From positions 248,001-312,000 of the forward strand of contig UBZT01000009.1 in NCBI GenBank assembly GCA_900470155.1: a stretch of 64,000 nucleotides of DNA, written 5' to 3'. Below are positions 39,287 to 48,090 of this stretch, piece after piece. Origin of the DNA: Hyphomicrobiales bacterium. Lineage in GTDB: Bacteria > Pseudomonadota > Alphaproteobacteria > Rhizobiales > Rhizobiaceae. The notes beneath the pieces are model-generated. The model was not told the origin of the DNA, did no database searches, and worked only from the letters and a program-made list of their open reading frames with translations. Position 1 is the first letter of the stretch; every line of letters starts with the position of its first letter. Position numbers and translations under genes: made by a program.

Positions 39287-40192
39287 ATGGCATTATCCGA
39301 CAATATGCGAGGCGCAGCCTTGATGGCGCTCTCGATGGCCGGCTTCACTTTCAACGACGCGCTGACCAAGTCCGTAACCGGCGAAATGACCGTCGGCCAG
39401 ATCATGTTCGTTCGGGGTGCACTGACAACAGTCATGGTCTATCTCGTCGCGAGGCGGCTCGGCGCGCTGGGTCACATCCGCAACCTGTTTCAGCCGCTCA
39501 TCCTCTGTCGCATCGCCCTCGAGACCATCGCCGCGATTACATTTTTGACCGCACTTGGCCAGATCCCGCTCGCCAACGCATCTGCCATCCTGCAGTCTCT
39601 GCCGCTCGCCGTCACGCTGGGTGCCGCGCTCTTTTTCCGCGAGCCTGTCGGCTGGCGCCGCTGGACCGCAATCGGCGTTGGCTTCGTCGGCGTGATGATC
39701 ATCATTCAGCCAGGCCCCGAAGGCTTCACGCTGGCCGCTCTTTATGTCGTGATCAGCGTGATCACGGCAGCAGGTCGCGATCTGGTCACCAAGAAGATTG
39801 ACCCGAATGTCTCCTCGTTCACGGTCACGCTGTTCACCGCTGCCAGCATTTCGTTTGCCGGACTGCTCCTGATCCCGGTTTATGGCGGCTGGCAACCGGT
39901 ATCATATGGCGCCTATGGCACACTTCTCGTCTCGTCAGGTTTTCTATTCGTCGGCTACCAATCGATCATCATGGCGATGAGAACCGGCGAAATTTCCTTC
40001 ATCGCTCCATTCCGCTACACCAGCCTCCTCTGGGCGGTACTGCTCGGTTTCGTCTTCTTCGGCGAAATACCGACACTTGCGACACTATTCGGCGCAACCA
40101 TCGTCATTGCCTCGGGCCTCTACACATTTTACCGGGAAAACAAACGCAAGGCAGAATTGGCGGCACGCACAGGACCGGGGACACCGGTCTGA
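39287..40192 (+). CDS. DMT-superfamily (EamA) transporter
   Basis: 301 residues with about ten membrane helices in two EamA repeats, the first opening with ALMALSMAGFTFNDALTKS and the second containing AAGRDLVTKKIDPNVSSFTVT cut here to SFTVTLFTAASISF. Members export amino acids, nucleobases or other metabolites; the substrate is not predictable. ATG at 39287; AGGA lies about ten bases upstream. The 254 bp before it, back to the chemoreceptor start, show no other gene. Confidence 0.88.
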   Translation: MALSDNMRGAALMALSMAGFTFNDALTKSVTGEMTVGQIMFVRGALTTVMVYLVARRLGALGHIRNLFQPLILCRIALETIAAITFLTALGQIPLANASAILQSLPLAVTLGAALFFREPVGWRRWTAIGVGFVGVMIIIQPGPEGFTLAALYVVISVITAAGRDLVTKKIDPNVSSFTVTLFTAASISFAGLLLIPVYGGWQPVSYGAYGTLLVSSGFLFVGYQSIIMAMRTGEISFIAPFRYTSLLWAVLLGFVFFGEIPTLATLFGATIVIASGLYTFYRENKRKAELAARTGPGTPV

Positions 40193-40275
40193 AGCCTGCA
40201 TAAAGAAACAAGGCAGACTACGATGTCCCTGGCCACGCAATCGTCTTGTCGACCGGAAGCCGTTGCAGGTGGGAC

Positions 40276-40902
40276 ATGAGCACGCCGCACGGGCACCCAG
40301 CCATCATCCTTGCGGGCGGAGTGTCTCGTCGCATGGGGCGCGACAAGACGCAGATGCTTCTTGGCGGAAAACCATTGATCGTCCAGGTTCTCGAGCGCCT
40401 GCAAGCGCAGGCAGATCCTGTATGGCTCAACGCCGTGTCAGATTATCCGCTTGATCTCGGCATTCCCAATTGTCCCGACACCAGACCCGGCCGGCCAGGC
40501 CCGTTAGCAGGCGTGTTGGCGGGATTGAAAGCCTTGGAACGACATGGCGGTGATTACACCCATCTCCTGACCGTTCCCGGAGACACGCCGTTTCTGCCGC
40601 TGAACCTTGTCGAGCGTCTGAGCACGAAGGCTTCGGCCGGAACCGTCGTGCTGGCCGCCTCGGCAGGCAGGACGCATCCCGTCGTGGCTCTATGGCCAAG
40701 AGAGCTGGCAGCCGATCTGGAGGCCTGGCTTGACGATCCGAGCCACCGCCGGGTCTTCGACTTTATCGATCGCCATCCTCAGGCGGTTGTCGAATTTCCC
40801 ATGATTGAAACCGACCTCGGCCTCCAGGATCCGTTCTTCAATATCAACACACCAGACGATCTGGCCCAGGCCGGGATACTGCTCCGGAAAGGCATGAAAT
40901 GA
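40276..40902 (+). CDS. mobA: Molybdenum cofactor guanylyltransferase MobA
   Basis: Adds GMP to molybdopterin to make the MGD cofactor. 208 residues with the nucleotidyltransferase start AIILAGGVSRRMGRDK, LLGGKPLI, the LTVPGDTPFL metal site and the FFNINTPDDL end. ATG at 40276 (MSTPHGHP). It overlaps mobB by four bases (ATGA), so the pair is translationally coupled. Confidence 0.94.
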   Translation: MSTPHGHPAIILAGGVSRRMGRDKTQMLLGGKPLIVQVLERLQAQADPVWLNAVSDYPLDLGIPNCPDTRPGRPGPLAGVLAGLKALERHGGDYTHLLTVPGDTPFLPLNLVERLSTKASAGTVVLAASAGRTHPVVALWPRELAADLEAWLDDPSHRRVFDFIDRHPQAVVEFPMIETDLGLQDPFFNINTPDDLAQAGILLRKGMK

Positions 40903-41417
40903 GCGAGACACCCCGCATCTTTGGCATTTCCGGCTGGAAGAATTCCGGCAAGACCGGGCTTGCCGTCAGGCTGGTGGAGGAATTCACCCGCCGCGGTTAT
41001 CGCATATCGACCATCAAGCATGCTCACCATGACTTCGACATCGACAAGGTCGGTGCTGACAGCTACCGCCATCGCCAGGCGGGCGCCGCCGAGGTGGTTA
41101 TCGTCTCAGGCACGCGGTTCGCGATCATGCACGAATTGCGCGGAGGTCCTGAGCCATCATTCGAGGCGATCTTGGCCCGCATCGGTCCGTGCGACCTCGT
41201 TCTGATCGAGGGCTACAAACGCGAACCTGTACCGAAGATTGAAGCCCGACGGCTGGAGGCCAAAAATCGCGAGCCGCTCGCCCCAAGCGACCCCTACATC
41301 ATGGCGATAGCGGCAGACCATCCTGTCGACGACACCACCCTCCCCGTCTTCAACCTCGATGATACCCAAGCCATCGCAGACTTCGTCGCCAAGGTGACCG
41401 GCCTGCCGACCCGTTAA
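40899..41417 (+). CDS. mobB: Molybdopterin-guanine dinucleotide biosynthesis adapter MobB
   Basis: GTP-binding partner of MobA, 172 residues. P-loop ISGWKNSGKTGL near the N-terminus, then TIKHAHHDFDIDKVGADS and LVLIEGYKREPVPKIE, the MobB signature. It follows mobA with a four-base overlap and is followed by a strong terminator. Confidence 0.94.
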   Translation: MSETPRIFGISGWKNSGKTGLAVRLVEEFTRRGYRISTIKHAHHDFDIDKVGADSYRHRQAGAAEVVIVSGTRFAIMHELRGGPEPSFEAILARIGPCDLVLIEGYKREPVPKIEARRLEAKNREPLAPSDPYIMAIAADHPVDDTTLPVFNLDDTQAIADFVAKVTGLPTR

Positions 41418-41438
41418 CGACCCTGATCACCATCGAGA

Positions 41439-41468
41439 AAAGGCCGCCGGATCTCTCCGGCGGCCTTT
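41439..41468. terminator. Bidirectional terminator between mobB and the OmpA-family gene
   Basis: 12-bp perfect stem AAAGGCCGCCGG (41439-41450) and CCGGCGGCCTTT (41457-41468) with a six-base loop, A-rich before and T/C-rich after. Convergent gene boundary. Confidence 0.87.
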
Positions 41469-41494
41469 CCTATTCGGCGATTTTAAACCGGCAA

Positions 41495-43837
41495 TTACCG
41501 GTTGGCAGCAGCGGCCGGACGAACCAGCGAGGTGACGCGGCGGATCGCGACGCGGCGGTTCTGCTGTTCACCGGCTTCCGTGCGGATCTTCAGGTAGCGT
41601 TCGCCATAGCCCTGAACCGACATGTTTTCCGGCGGAATGCCGTAGACTTCGGTCAAGAGGTTAGCCACCGTTTCAGCGCGCTGGTCAGACAACACCAAGT
41701 TGGTGCGATCCGAGCCGACGGCATCGGTGTGACCTTCGATCAGGAACACTTCACCCGGATCCTTGGCCAGCAACTGCTCCATGGCCGCGGCCACCTGGCG
41801 CAGCGTCTTGGCCTGCGCGAGCGGGACCTCGGCCGAGCCAGACGGGAAGGTGATGGTATCGAGGTCGATACGGCGTACCTTGTCGCGCAGACGGGCAGAC
41901 GACTTCACCTCGTCGATCGAATAGACACGCTCGACACGCTCGACCGGCGGCTGGCCGAGGAAGTCGTAATAGTCACGATCCGGCTCGCGCGACGTGCTGA
42001 CAATATAGTCTTGAACCGGGATCGTCAGGCGCATCGGCGGAAGAGAGTAACCCACGTCGACGAAGACCTGCGGACGCTCTTCGTCGGCTTCCGGGGAATA
42101 CATCATGACGTATTCCTCACCATCACGCGTAACCCGCGAGCGAAGAACGATATCGCCATAGCGGTTGTAGATCGTCACCAGTCGCGAACCGTTGGGGCGA
42201 ATGATCGTCTCGCGGGTACGTCCACGCGACAGCTCTTCGTAGAACGTTTCTTCCGCGTCGTAACGCAGACGCTGACGGTCGTCGCCACGAACAACGATCT
42301 GGTTGCCGACATTGATGATCGTCCGATCATCGATCTGCTCGATAACCTTCACCTCGGTCACCTGATTGACGACATTGTTCTGAATGACCGTGTTGTTGGT
42401 GATATTGTTGTTCGTCACGTTGTTGGTGATGTTCGTGGCATTGTTGGTCACGGATGTCGGAACGGCGAATGTCGGAGCTGCCTCGAGTTTTGTGCCGGTT
42501 TCCGCCACAGTCGCCTGGATGGTCTGGCTTTCGACCTGAACACCCTGGGCCTGCGCGGCAGCGTCATTCTCGGGAGCCGGGGCGACTTCCTCCGCTGCGC
42601 GCTGCTGGTTGCGCAGATCGCGCGACTGCATACCACCGACATTGTCCGCATCCTTGTCGCTATCGAGAACGGCAGCGCCGCCTTCAACCGGCAATACGAC
42701 TGTCTCCGAGGTCTGCGACGGATCTGCGGCGATTTCCTGCTTCTGCTCCTCGGTCTGGGTCTCGACCAGTTCGGGCACAGGCTGATCGGCGGGCGGTACA
42801 ACGGCAGGCACGAGGACCTGCTCACCAGCGGGCTGTTCGGCCGGTGCTTCGCCGGTGGTCTGGCCTGCTGGCACTTCCGCCGGCGTTTCAGCGGGAGCCT
42901 CTGCAGGAGCTTCGGCGGGGGCTTCTGTCGTAGGTGCCGCCGGCTGCTCTGCGCCACTGGCTGGCTGTTCGGCCGGGGTTTCAGTCGGTGTCTCGGCGGG
43001 CGTTTCCGCAGCAGGAGCCTGTTCGCTTTGCGGCTGCTCTGCCGGAGCCTGCTCTGTAGCGGGAGGGGCGGTCTGCGGCACTGGGCATGCCTCGGCAGTG
43101 GCAGCTTGAGATCCATCCGCACACGTTACCATTTCGGCAGGAGCGGCAGCAGGCTGCTCGGCCTGCGGCTGAGCCGCCTGCTCTTCCGCAGCCTTACGGG
43201 CAGCCTCTTCCTCTGCAGCCTGTTGGGCTGCCTGAGCCTGAGCCTGTGCTTCAGCCTCGGCGCGCTGGGCTTCTTCGGCAGCGGCTTGTTGTGCGGCCTG
43301 ATCCTCGGCAGCCTTCTGTGCTTCCTGCTGGGCCTGCTGTTCGGCAGCCTGGCGAGCGGCTTCCTCAGCAGCAGCCTGCTGGGCGGCCTGAGCCTCGGCG
43401 TCGGCGGCGCGCTGCGCTTCTTCCGCCGCGGCCTGCTGGGCTGCCTGTTCTTCGGCGGCCCTCTGCGCTTCCTGCTGCGCCTGCTGCTCGGCAGCTTGCT
43501 GGGCAGCCTGGGCCTCGGCTTCGGCGGCGGCACGTTGCGCTTCTTCGGCTGCCGCCTGTTCCGCAGCCTGTGCTTCGGCAGCCTGGCGCGCGGCTTCTTG
43601 TTCAGCCGCACGCTGGGCATCGCGCGCATTACAGGCGTCCTGGTCAGCGGCTTCCGCTCCGTCGCTGCAGACAACGGCCTGAGCAAGCTGGATCAGGCCC
43701 TCTTCCGCCTGGCGCGACTGTGATTTCGTCTCGCTATACCCGATGGTCGACGCCATCACCGGCTTGGCCATCACCGCCATGGACAGCACCGGTATGGCCA
43801 CTGTGGTCAGCAATCTGTTTTTGAACATGCCTTGCAT
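41495..43837 (-). CDS. Large OmpA-family protein with Ala/Gln-rich coiled coil
   Basis: 780 residues: signal peptide about 1-30; an Ala/Gln/Glu-rich segment (about 72-225) likely to be coiled coil; a Pro/Ala/Glu-rich linker (about 228-370); an Asn-rich stretch (TNITNNVTNNNITNN region, about 463-490); and a C-terminal OmpA peptidoglycan-binding domain (about 660-770: FPSGSAEVPL, EGHTDAVGSDRTN, LSDQRAETV, GYGERY, NRRVAIR). A Cys pair with the same spacing (C-x11-C) sits at each end of the coiled-coil part. It probably tethers the outer membrane or a surface structure to peptidoglycan. Length is about twice that of classical OmpA, and no beta-barrel is seen. Confidence 0.85.
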   Translation of the reverse strand: MQGMFKNRLLTTVAIPVLSMAVMAKPVMASTIGYSETKSQSRQAEEGLIQLAQAVVCSDGAEAADQDACNARDAQRAAEQEAARQAAEAQAAEQAAAEEAQRAAAEAEAQAAQQAAEQQAQQEAQRAAEEQAAQQAAAEEAQRAADAEAQAAQQAAAEEAARQAAEQQAQQEAQKAAEDQAAQQAAAEEAQRAEAEAQAQAQAAQQAAEEEAARKAAEEQAAQPQAEQPAAAPAEMVTCADGSQAATAEACPVPQTAPPATEQAPAEQPQSEQAPAAETPAETPTETPAEQPASGAEQPAAPTTEAPAEAPAEAPAETPAEVPAGQTTGEAPAEQPAGEQVLVPAVVPPADQPVPELVETQTEEQKQEIAADPSQTSETVVLPVEGGAAVLDSDKDADNVGGMQSRDLRNQQRAAEEVAPAPENDAAAQAQGVQVESQTIQATVAETGTKLEAAPTFAVPTSVTNNATNITNNVTNNNITNNTVIQNNVVNQVTEVKVIEQIDDRTIINVGNQIVVRGDDRQRLRYDAEETFYEELSRGRTRETIIRPNGSRLVTIYNRYGDIVLRSRVTRDGEEYVMMYSPEADEERPQVFVDVGYSLPPMRLTIPVQDYIVSTSREPDRDYYDFLGQPPVERVERVYSIDEVKSSARLRDKVRRIDLDTITFPSGSAEVPLAQAKTLRQVAAAMEQLLAKDPGEVFLIEGHTDAVGSDRTNLVLSDQRAETVANLLTEVYGIPPENMSVQGYGERYLKIRTEAGEQQNRRVAIRRVTSLVRPAAAANR
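42830..43070 (-). repeat. Pro/Ala/Glu-coding repeat in the OmpA-family gene
   Basis: About 80 codons of variants of PAEQPA, ETPAE and APAEAPAE. Plus-strand DNA shows repeated TTCGGC/GGCGG and TCTGCAGGAGC-type units. A flexible linker is likely; variable length between strains is expected. Confidence 0.7.
43160..43625 (-). repeat. Low-complexity Ala/Gln/Glu-coding repeat in the OmpA-family gene
   Basis: Degenerate in-frame repeats based on AAEEAQRAA and EQQAQQEAQRAA units run through about 155 codons. The DNA is correspondingly repetitive (variants of TTCGGCAGCCTG on the plus strand), making it prone to length change and assembly error. Confidence 0.75.
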
Positions 43838-44195
43838 TTCCTTCCCTTAGCCCCGTCAGCGATTGACGATTGTCAAACCATCCAGACAGTAACTTTTATT
43901 CTGTTTCGCCGATTCTGGAGAACCGAGCCTCGCACAGACCCTAGGTCCCGTTAAATTAACCCCACCTGAACGCGCAGCCAGCGGAATTGCTCCACGTGGC
44001 CTATGCGGGAAATAGGGCGAGAAACGCGGTTTCAACAGAAGAAAACACGCTAATTTTCGGCCTGCTACGGTTTCCAGTTGATTTCAATCGAAAAACCAGA
44101 CGAATATTGGCCCCAAGTGTGGCCGATCAATTGCCGCACCGACCACGGACAGCCGCCAACAAAAACAAACGGCATCCACCAACAGAGAGGATCTC
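43838..44195. other. Divergent intergenic region (OmpA-family gene / ABC importer)
   Basis: 358 bp without a gene. Contains a small inverted repeat TTGAC-GATT-GTCAA at 43863-43876, just upstream of the OmpA-family start, and probably both divergent promoters. No riboswitch-like structure is recognised. Confidence 0.45.
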
Positions 44196-44969
44196 ATGCG
44201 TATTCCCACACGTTTCTTGGCTGCAGCTTCGATTGCCGCACTGTCGCTGTTTGCCGGCGCAGCAATGGCGCAGGAAAAGGTTATCATCGGGACCGAAGGC
44301 GCATATCCGCCGTTCAACAATTTGGAAGCAGACGGCACCCTGGTCGGCTTCGACATCGATATCGCCAAGGCACTTTGCGAAGAGATGAAGGTGACCTGCG
44401 AATTCGTCACCCAGGATTGGGATGGCATCATCCCGGCTCTCCAGGCGAAAAAATTCGACGCGATCATCGCGTCCATGTCGATCACGCCGGAACGCCTCGA
44501 GAAGGTCGACTTCTCCAAGAAGTACTACAACACGCCGCCGGCCGTTGCCGTACCAAAGGACTCGCCGATCACCGACGTCGCAGGCCTCAAGGGCAAGACA
44601 CTCGGCGCCCAGTCCTCGACGACGCATGCCAACTATGCCGAAAAGCACATGGCTGACTCTGAGCTCAAGCTCTATCCGACCGCAGACGAATACAAGCTCG
44701 ACCTCGAAGGCGGCCGTGTGGACGCTGTCGTCGACGACATCGTCGTCCTGTCGGAATGGGTCAAGTCGGACGCTGGCACATGCTGCAAGATCCTGACCCC
44801 GCTTCCTGTCGATGTCGACATCAATGGCGAAGGCGCCGGCATTGCTGTTCGCAAGGGCGACACAGCACTTGCCGACAAGTTCACCGCCGCAATCGCTGCC
44901 ATCCGTACGAGTGGCAAGTACAAGGAAATCAACGACAAGTACTTTGATTTCGACGTTTACGGCCAGTAA
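44196..44969 (+). CDS. Polar amino acid ABC transporter, periplasmic binding protein
   Basis: 257 residues: signal peptide cleaved after AMA (about residue 24), then the SBP_bac_3 fold with GTEGAYPPFNNLE, GFDIDIAKALCEEM, WDGIIPALQAKKFDAI and VDFSKKYY. Closest in pattern to the lysine/arginine/ornithine, histidine and octopine binders. The Cys-Cys pair GTCCKIL and Cys in KALCEE/VTCEF are noticeable and could form disulfides. First gene of an importer operon, followed by a terminator and two permeases. Confidence 0.9.
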   Translation: MRIPTRFLAAASIAALSLFAGAAMAQEKVIIGTEGAYPPFNNLEADGTLVGFDIDIAKALCEEMKVTCEFVTQDWDGIIPALQAKKFDAIIASMSITPERLEKVDFSKKYYNTPPAVAVPKDSPITDVAGLKGKTLGAQSSTTHANYAEKHMADSELKLYPTADEYKLDLEGGRVDAVVDDIVVLSEWVKSDAGTCCKILTPLPVDVDINGEGAGIAVRKGDTALADKFTAAIAAIRTSGKYKEINDKYFDFDVYGQ

Positions 44970-44994
44970 CCGCCGGATCGCTGACACGATTGCG

Positions 44995-45020
44995 AATGGC
45001 GGAAGTGAGCTTCCGCCATT
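44995..45020 (+). terminator. Intra-operon terminator between binding protein and permease genes
   Basis: AATGGCGGAAG (44995-45005) and CTTCCGCCATT (45010-45020) form an 11-bp perfect stem with loop TGAG, followed by TTGCATTTG. Partial termination here would give more binding protein than permease, a known layout in ABC import operons; the stem also protects mRNA 3' ends. Confidence 0.8.
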
Positions 45021-45078
45021 TTGCATTTGATGCCGATGCAATAATCAAATGCGGGAAAACCGCTATGGGGGATATGGC

Positions 45079-45882
45079 ATGAGCGGATTGTTTTCCGCGC
45101 TGGGCTCCGTCTGGGCCTGGATCGAATATACATTCGATCCGTTCTGCGGGCCGGTCGGCCTGTTCACGCTCTTGGCGGGCGACGGTATCGTTTCATGCGG
45201 CGCAACAGGCTGGGGCGACGAGGTAGCACTCGGGGTCAAGGTCACCATCACTCTCGCGGTCATTACATTGCCTCTCGGATTGGCCCTCGGCTTCATGATC
45301 GCATTGGCAATGCAGTCGGAGGAAAAAAGCCTTCGCAGCGCCGCCGGCATATACACGACCATCTTCCGCGGACTGCCGGAACTCCTGACACTCTTTATTG
45401 TCTACTATGGCTTCCAAATGCTGATCCAGACGATGCTGTCCTGGTTCGGCAGCGATCAGCGCGTCGAAATCAACGCCTTCTTCGCCGGAATGCTGGCCCT
45501 TTCGGTGGTCTTTTCATCCTACTGTTCCGAAGTCCTGCTTTCCGCATTCCGGGCCATTCCCAAGGGCCAGTACGAAGCCGGAAGCGCCGTCGGCCTGTCG
45601 CGCAGAAAAACCATGTGGCTGGTCGTCGTGCCGCAACTGATCCGCATCGCGCTACCCGGGCTTGGAAATCTCTGGATGAACCTGCTGAAGGACACGGCCC
45701 TGGTCTCCGTCATCGGCCTCTCCGACATCCTGCGCCAGACAGGGGTTGCAGCAAAGGTCAGCAAGGAAGCCTTCTTCTTCTACGCATTGGCCTGCGGCCT
45801 TTATCTCGCCCTCGCCACGCTTTCCTCGGTTGGCATCAACGCCATTGCCCGTTGGAGCAATCGTTCTGGAGCCAGCCGATGA
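45079..45882 (+). CDS. Polar amino acid ABC transporter permease 1 (HisQ type)
   Basis: 267 residues with about five membrane helices and the permease-ATPase coupling motif EAGSAVGLSRRKTMWLVVVPQ (core EAGSAVGLS). FRGLPELLTLF marks the HisQ/ArtQ-type family. ATG at 45079 has GGGGGA six bases upstream. It overlaps the second permease gene by four bases (ATGA). Confidence 0.9.
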   Translation: MSGLFSALGSVWAWIEYTFDPFCGPVGLFTLLAGDGIVSCGATGWGDEVALGVKVTITLAVITLPLGLALGFMIALAMQSEEKSLRSAAGIYTTIFRGLPELLTLFIVYYGFQMLIQTMLSWFGSDQRVEINAFFAGMLALSVVFSSYCSEVLLSAFRAIPKGQYEAGSAVGLSRRKTMWLVVVPQLIRIALPGLGNLWMNLLKDTALVSVIGLSDILRQTGVAAKVSKEAFFFYALACGLYLALATLSSVGINAIARWSNRSGASR

Positions 45883-46709
45883 GTTACGCCCTGGAATTGA
45901 TCCCCGCCCGCCCTGCACCGCCCGCAAGAGCAAGGCTGCTCACTCCGGCCCGTGTGGTTGGATATGTCGCGCTCAGCGTCTGGGCGCTGCTCGGCATCGG
46001 CCTCGCCTATATGATGATCAGCAATTGGGACACAGACAAGTTCGTCCGGTATGGCCCACGCTATATCTCGGGCCTTGGCACCACTTTGGGGCTGGTCGCA
46101 GCCTCGATCTCGCTCGGTGCCCTTCTCTCCGTTCCCGTGGCCTATGCCCGCATGTCGACGAACAAGCTGCTGAACACTGTCTCCTACATCTATGTCTACG
46201 TTTTCCGCGGGACCCCAATGCTCGTACAGATCTTCATGATCTACTACGGTCTAGGGTCATTTCGGGCGCAGATCGAGGCAGTGGGTCTTTGGTGGTTTTT
46301 CCGCGAGGCATGGTACTGTGCCGTGCTCGCCATGACACTGAACACCGCTGCCTATCAGGCCGAAATCCTGCGTGGTGCCATCCAGAGCGTCCCCCGCGGT
46401 CAGACCGAGGGGGCCAATTCGCTGGGCCTACCCGCCTCTGTCACGTTCTGGAAGATCATCCTGCCACAGGCCCTCATCGTGGCACTGCGCCCCTACGGCA
46501 ATGAAATCATCCTGATGATCAAGGGATCCGCCGTAGTCGCCGTCGTCACCGTTCTGGATCTCATGGGCCAGACCCGCTACGCCTTCTCCCGTACCTTCGA
46601 TTACCAGACCTATCTATGGGCAGCGATCTTCTACCTGACGATCGTCGAGGCCTTGCGTCATACCTGGGCCTGGCTGGAGGCACGCCTGACCCGCCATATC
46701 AAGCGCTAG
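45879..46709 (+). CDS. Polar amino acid ABC transporter permease 2 (HisM type)
   Basis: 276 residues, HisM-type. The N-terminal segment is longer than in HisQ, with a helix at about 25-48, then FRGTPMLVQIFMIYYGLG, TAAYQAEILRGAIQSVP and the coupling loop EGANSLGLPASVTFWKI cut here to EGANSLGL. Start ATG overlaps the previous stop. An ATPase gene would be expected next, but the following gene is usg, so the ATPase must be shared from elsewhere or lost. Confidence 0.9.
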   Translation: MSYALELIPARPAPPARARLLTPARVVGYVALSVWALLGIGLAYMMISNWDTDKFVRYGPRYISGLGTTLGLVAASISLGALLSVPVAYARMSTNKLLNTVSYIYVYVFRGTPMLVQIFMIYYGLGSFRAQIEAVGLWWFFREAWYCAVLAMTLNTAAYQAEILRGAIQSVPRGQTEGANSLGLPASVTFWKIILPQALIVALRPYGNEIILMIKGSAVVAVVTVLDLMGQTRYAFSRTFDYQTYLWAAIFYLTIVEALRHTWAWLEARLTRHIKR

Positions 46710-46720
46710 CATGGCAGACT

Positions 46721-46749
46721 TTGGCAGCACTCTCGCCGAAGGCTGCCAA
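46721..46749 (+). terminator. Probable terminator after the permease operon
   Basis: TTGGCAGC (46721-46728) and GCTGCCAA (46742-46749) pair perfectly over a 13-base loop, 12 nt after the stop. The T-run is weak. Confidence 0.5.
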
Positions 46750-46919
46750 TGCATTGACTTCCATCAGTTTTTTGGCGCCGCTTGCTGGCGATTAACGTTT
46801 GATTAGCCATCTAGTGTTTCCATTGTCGACAGGGCCCGCGTCGGTCGCGGCCCCGGTCGGTTGCGGAAGCGCTCCACCGTCCGCGCCGATCCCTTAGCTG
46901 GGACACGGAACGAACGGTC

Positions 46920-47186
46920 ATGAATACCGAAATGGAACTGATGCTGAAGGGCTACGGTCTGACGACAGCCCAAATTCTCTACCGCCTGCCCGATCACCCG
47001 CTCTTGCTGCAGACCTATGTCTGGCAGCATTACGATCTGGCCCCGGACTTTCCCGAGATGAAGGGCTTCCTGCGCTTCTGGCAGGAGAAGATCGAAGGAC
47101 CTCTTCACTCAGTGCAATATGTGCACCAGAAAATGATCGGGTCCAGCGAATGGCGCGCGCTGAAAGGTGAATTCATTCTGCACTGA
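46920..47186 (+). CDS. usg: Usg-family protein
   Basis: 88 residues matching the Usg family, named for the gene upstream of the trp genes in Caulobacter: KGYGLTTAQILYRLPDHP, LLQTYVWQHYDLAPDFP and FLRFWQEKIEGPLHSV. The family is alphaproteobacterial and of unknown function; no tryptophan gene is near here. About 210 bp separate it from the permease operon, and it ends 10 bp from the convergent DUF2270 gene. Confidence 0.9.
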   Translation: MNTEMELMLKGYGLTTAQILYRLPDHPLLLQTYVWQHYDLAPDFPEMKGFLRFWQEKIEGPLHSVQYVHQKMIGSSEWRALKGEFILH

Positions 47187-47196
47187 TTGGCTGTGA

Positions 47197-47937
47197 TCAG
47201 ACATGAACCTCTCCATGCGCGAATTCGCCATCGTCCGGATCGCGGTACAATACCGCACCCAGTAGGGCTGTATAGAACAGTCCAACGGCAATGAGGATTA
47301 TTGCGCCGTGGATCGGACCAAGATGGGCATTGGCCACCAGTTGCTGGAAACTTGAAACAAACTCGATCGGCTGGCCGTCTGGCTGCAATTTGGGACTTGA
47401 GATCTTGAGGCCCCAGGCCATCAGCAAGATCAGATACATCCAGCCGTAGTTGCGCCGGATGCGGCGAAAGAGCGCCTCGTGATACTCTATCAGGAAGACC
47501 GGCTTGCGCAGGCTGGCAGCAATCGCTTCCGCCCAATTGGTATTCAACTCGGCCTGCGGACACAGCGCCTGAGCGAAATAGTGTCGCTCAAGTTGACGCA
47601 CTCGAGCTCGGTAGACATCGAAAAAGCGATATCGCCTCGCTTCGATCAACAAGAAGACCGAAATGAGCAGCATGGCGAACAGGACGACGCCGTGATGCGA
47701 CGTCGGCGTCGAGAGCGAGACCGACAGCAGACCCGCGACCACCGTCATCGACCAGTTTGACGTCCTGTCGATGCGATCACGCCAACTGGTCATGCGCCCG
47801 ATTTCACCACGGTAGTAGTGGATGATCATATTGGCCTTTTCGGCCGAATTTGCCGGCAGCGCCGGTGCGCATCCCTGCTGCGCCTCAGAGCCGGACGGGT
47901 CGAGGTTGACGAGCGTTGGTTCCAGATCATTTGCCAT
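47197..47937 (-). CDS. DUF2270-family integral membrane protein
   Basis: 246 residues from ATG at 47937 (MANDLEP; GGAGAAG five bases upstream). DUF2270 features: HYYRGEIGRMTSWRDRIDRTSNW (in part: YYRGEIGRM, WRDRIDRTSNW), FEARRYRFFDVYR-like EARRYRFFDVYRARVRQLE, and four membrane segments, near 70-105, 170-190 and 215-240. Function unknown. Confidence 0.82.
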   Translation of the reverse strand: MANDLEPTLVNLDPSGSEAQQGCAPALPANSAEKANMIIHYYRGEIGRMTSWRDRIDRTSNWSMTVVAGLLSVSLSTPTSHHGVVLFAMLLISVFLLIEARRYRFFDVYRARVRQLERHYFAQALCPQAELNTNWAEAIAASLRKPVFLIEYHEALFRRIRRNYGWMYLILLMAWGLKISSPKLQPDGQPIEFVSSFQQLVANAHLGPIHGAIILIAVGLFYTALLGAVLYRDPDDGEFAHGEVHV

Positions 47938-48090
47938 GAATTCTTCTCCCAGCATGCCTTCGTTGCCCTATTGCATAACTCCGACCAAGATGCGGCAGCG
48001 ATCATGGTCGCGCGTCAACATTGCCAACTGTGGCGCGAGCCGCTAGAGCCACGGCACAGAAAATACGACAGAGACCACAAGGAGCCCACG

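Noticed and set aside
41729..43723. A 664-codon open frame on the plus strand opposite the OmpA-family gene
   Set aside because: It mirrors the low-complexity Ala/Gln/Pro coding on the minus strand, is rich in Leu/Arg/Gly with no domain, has no ribosome site, and the minus strand has a convincing signal peptide and OmpA domain.
46710..46919. A hidden ATPase gene fragment after the permeases
   Set aside because: The 210-bp gap has no Walker or ABC signature codons in any frame and ends at usg.
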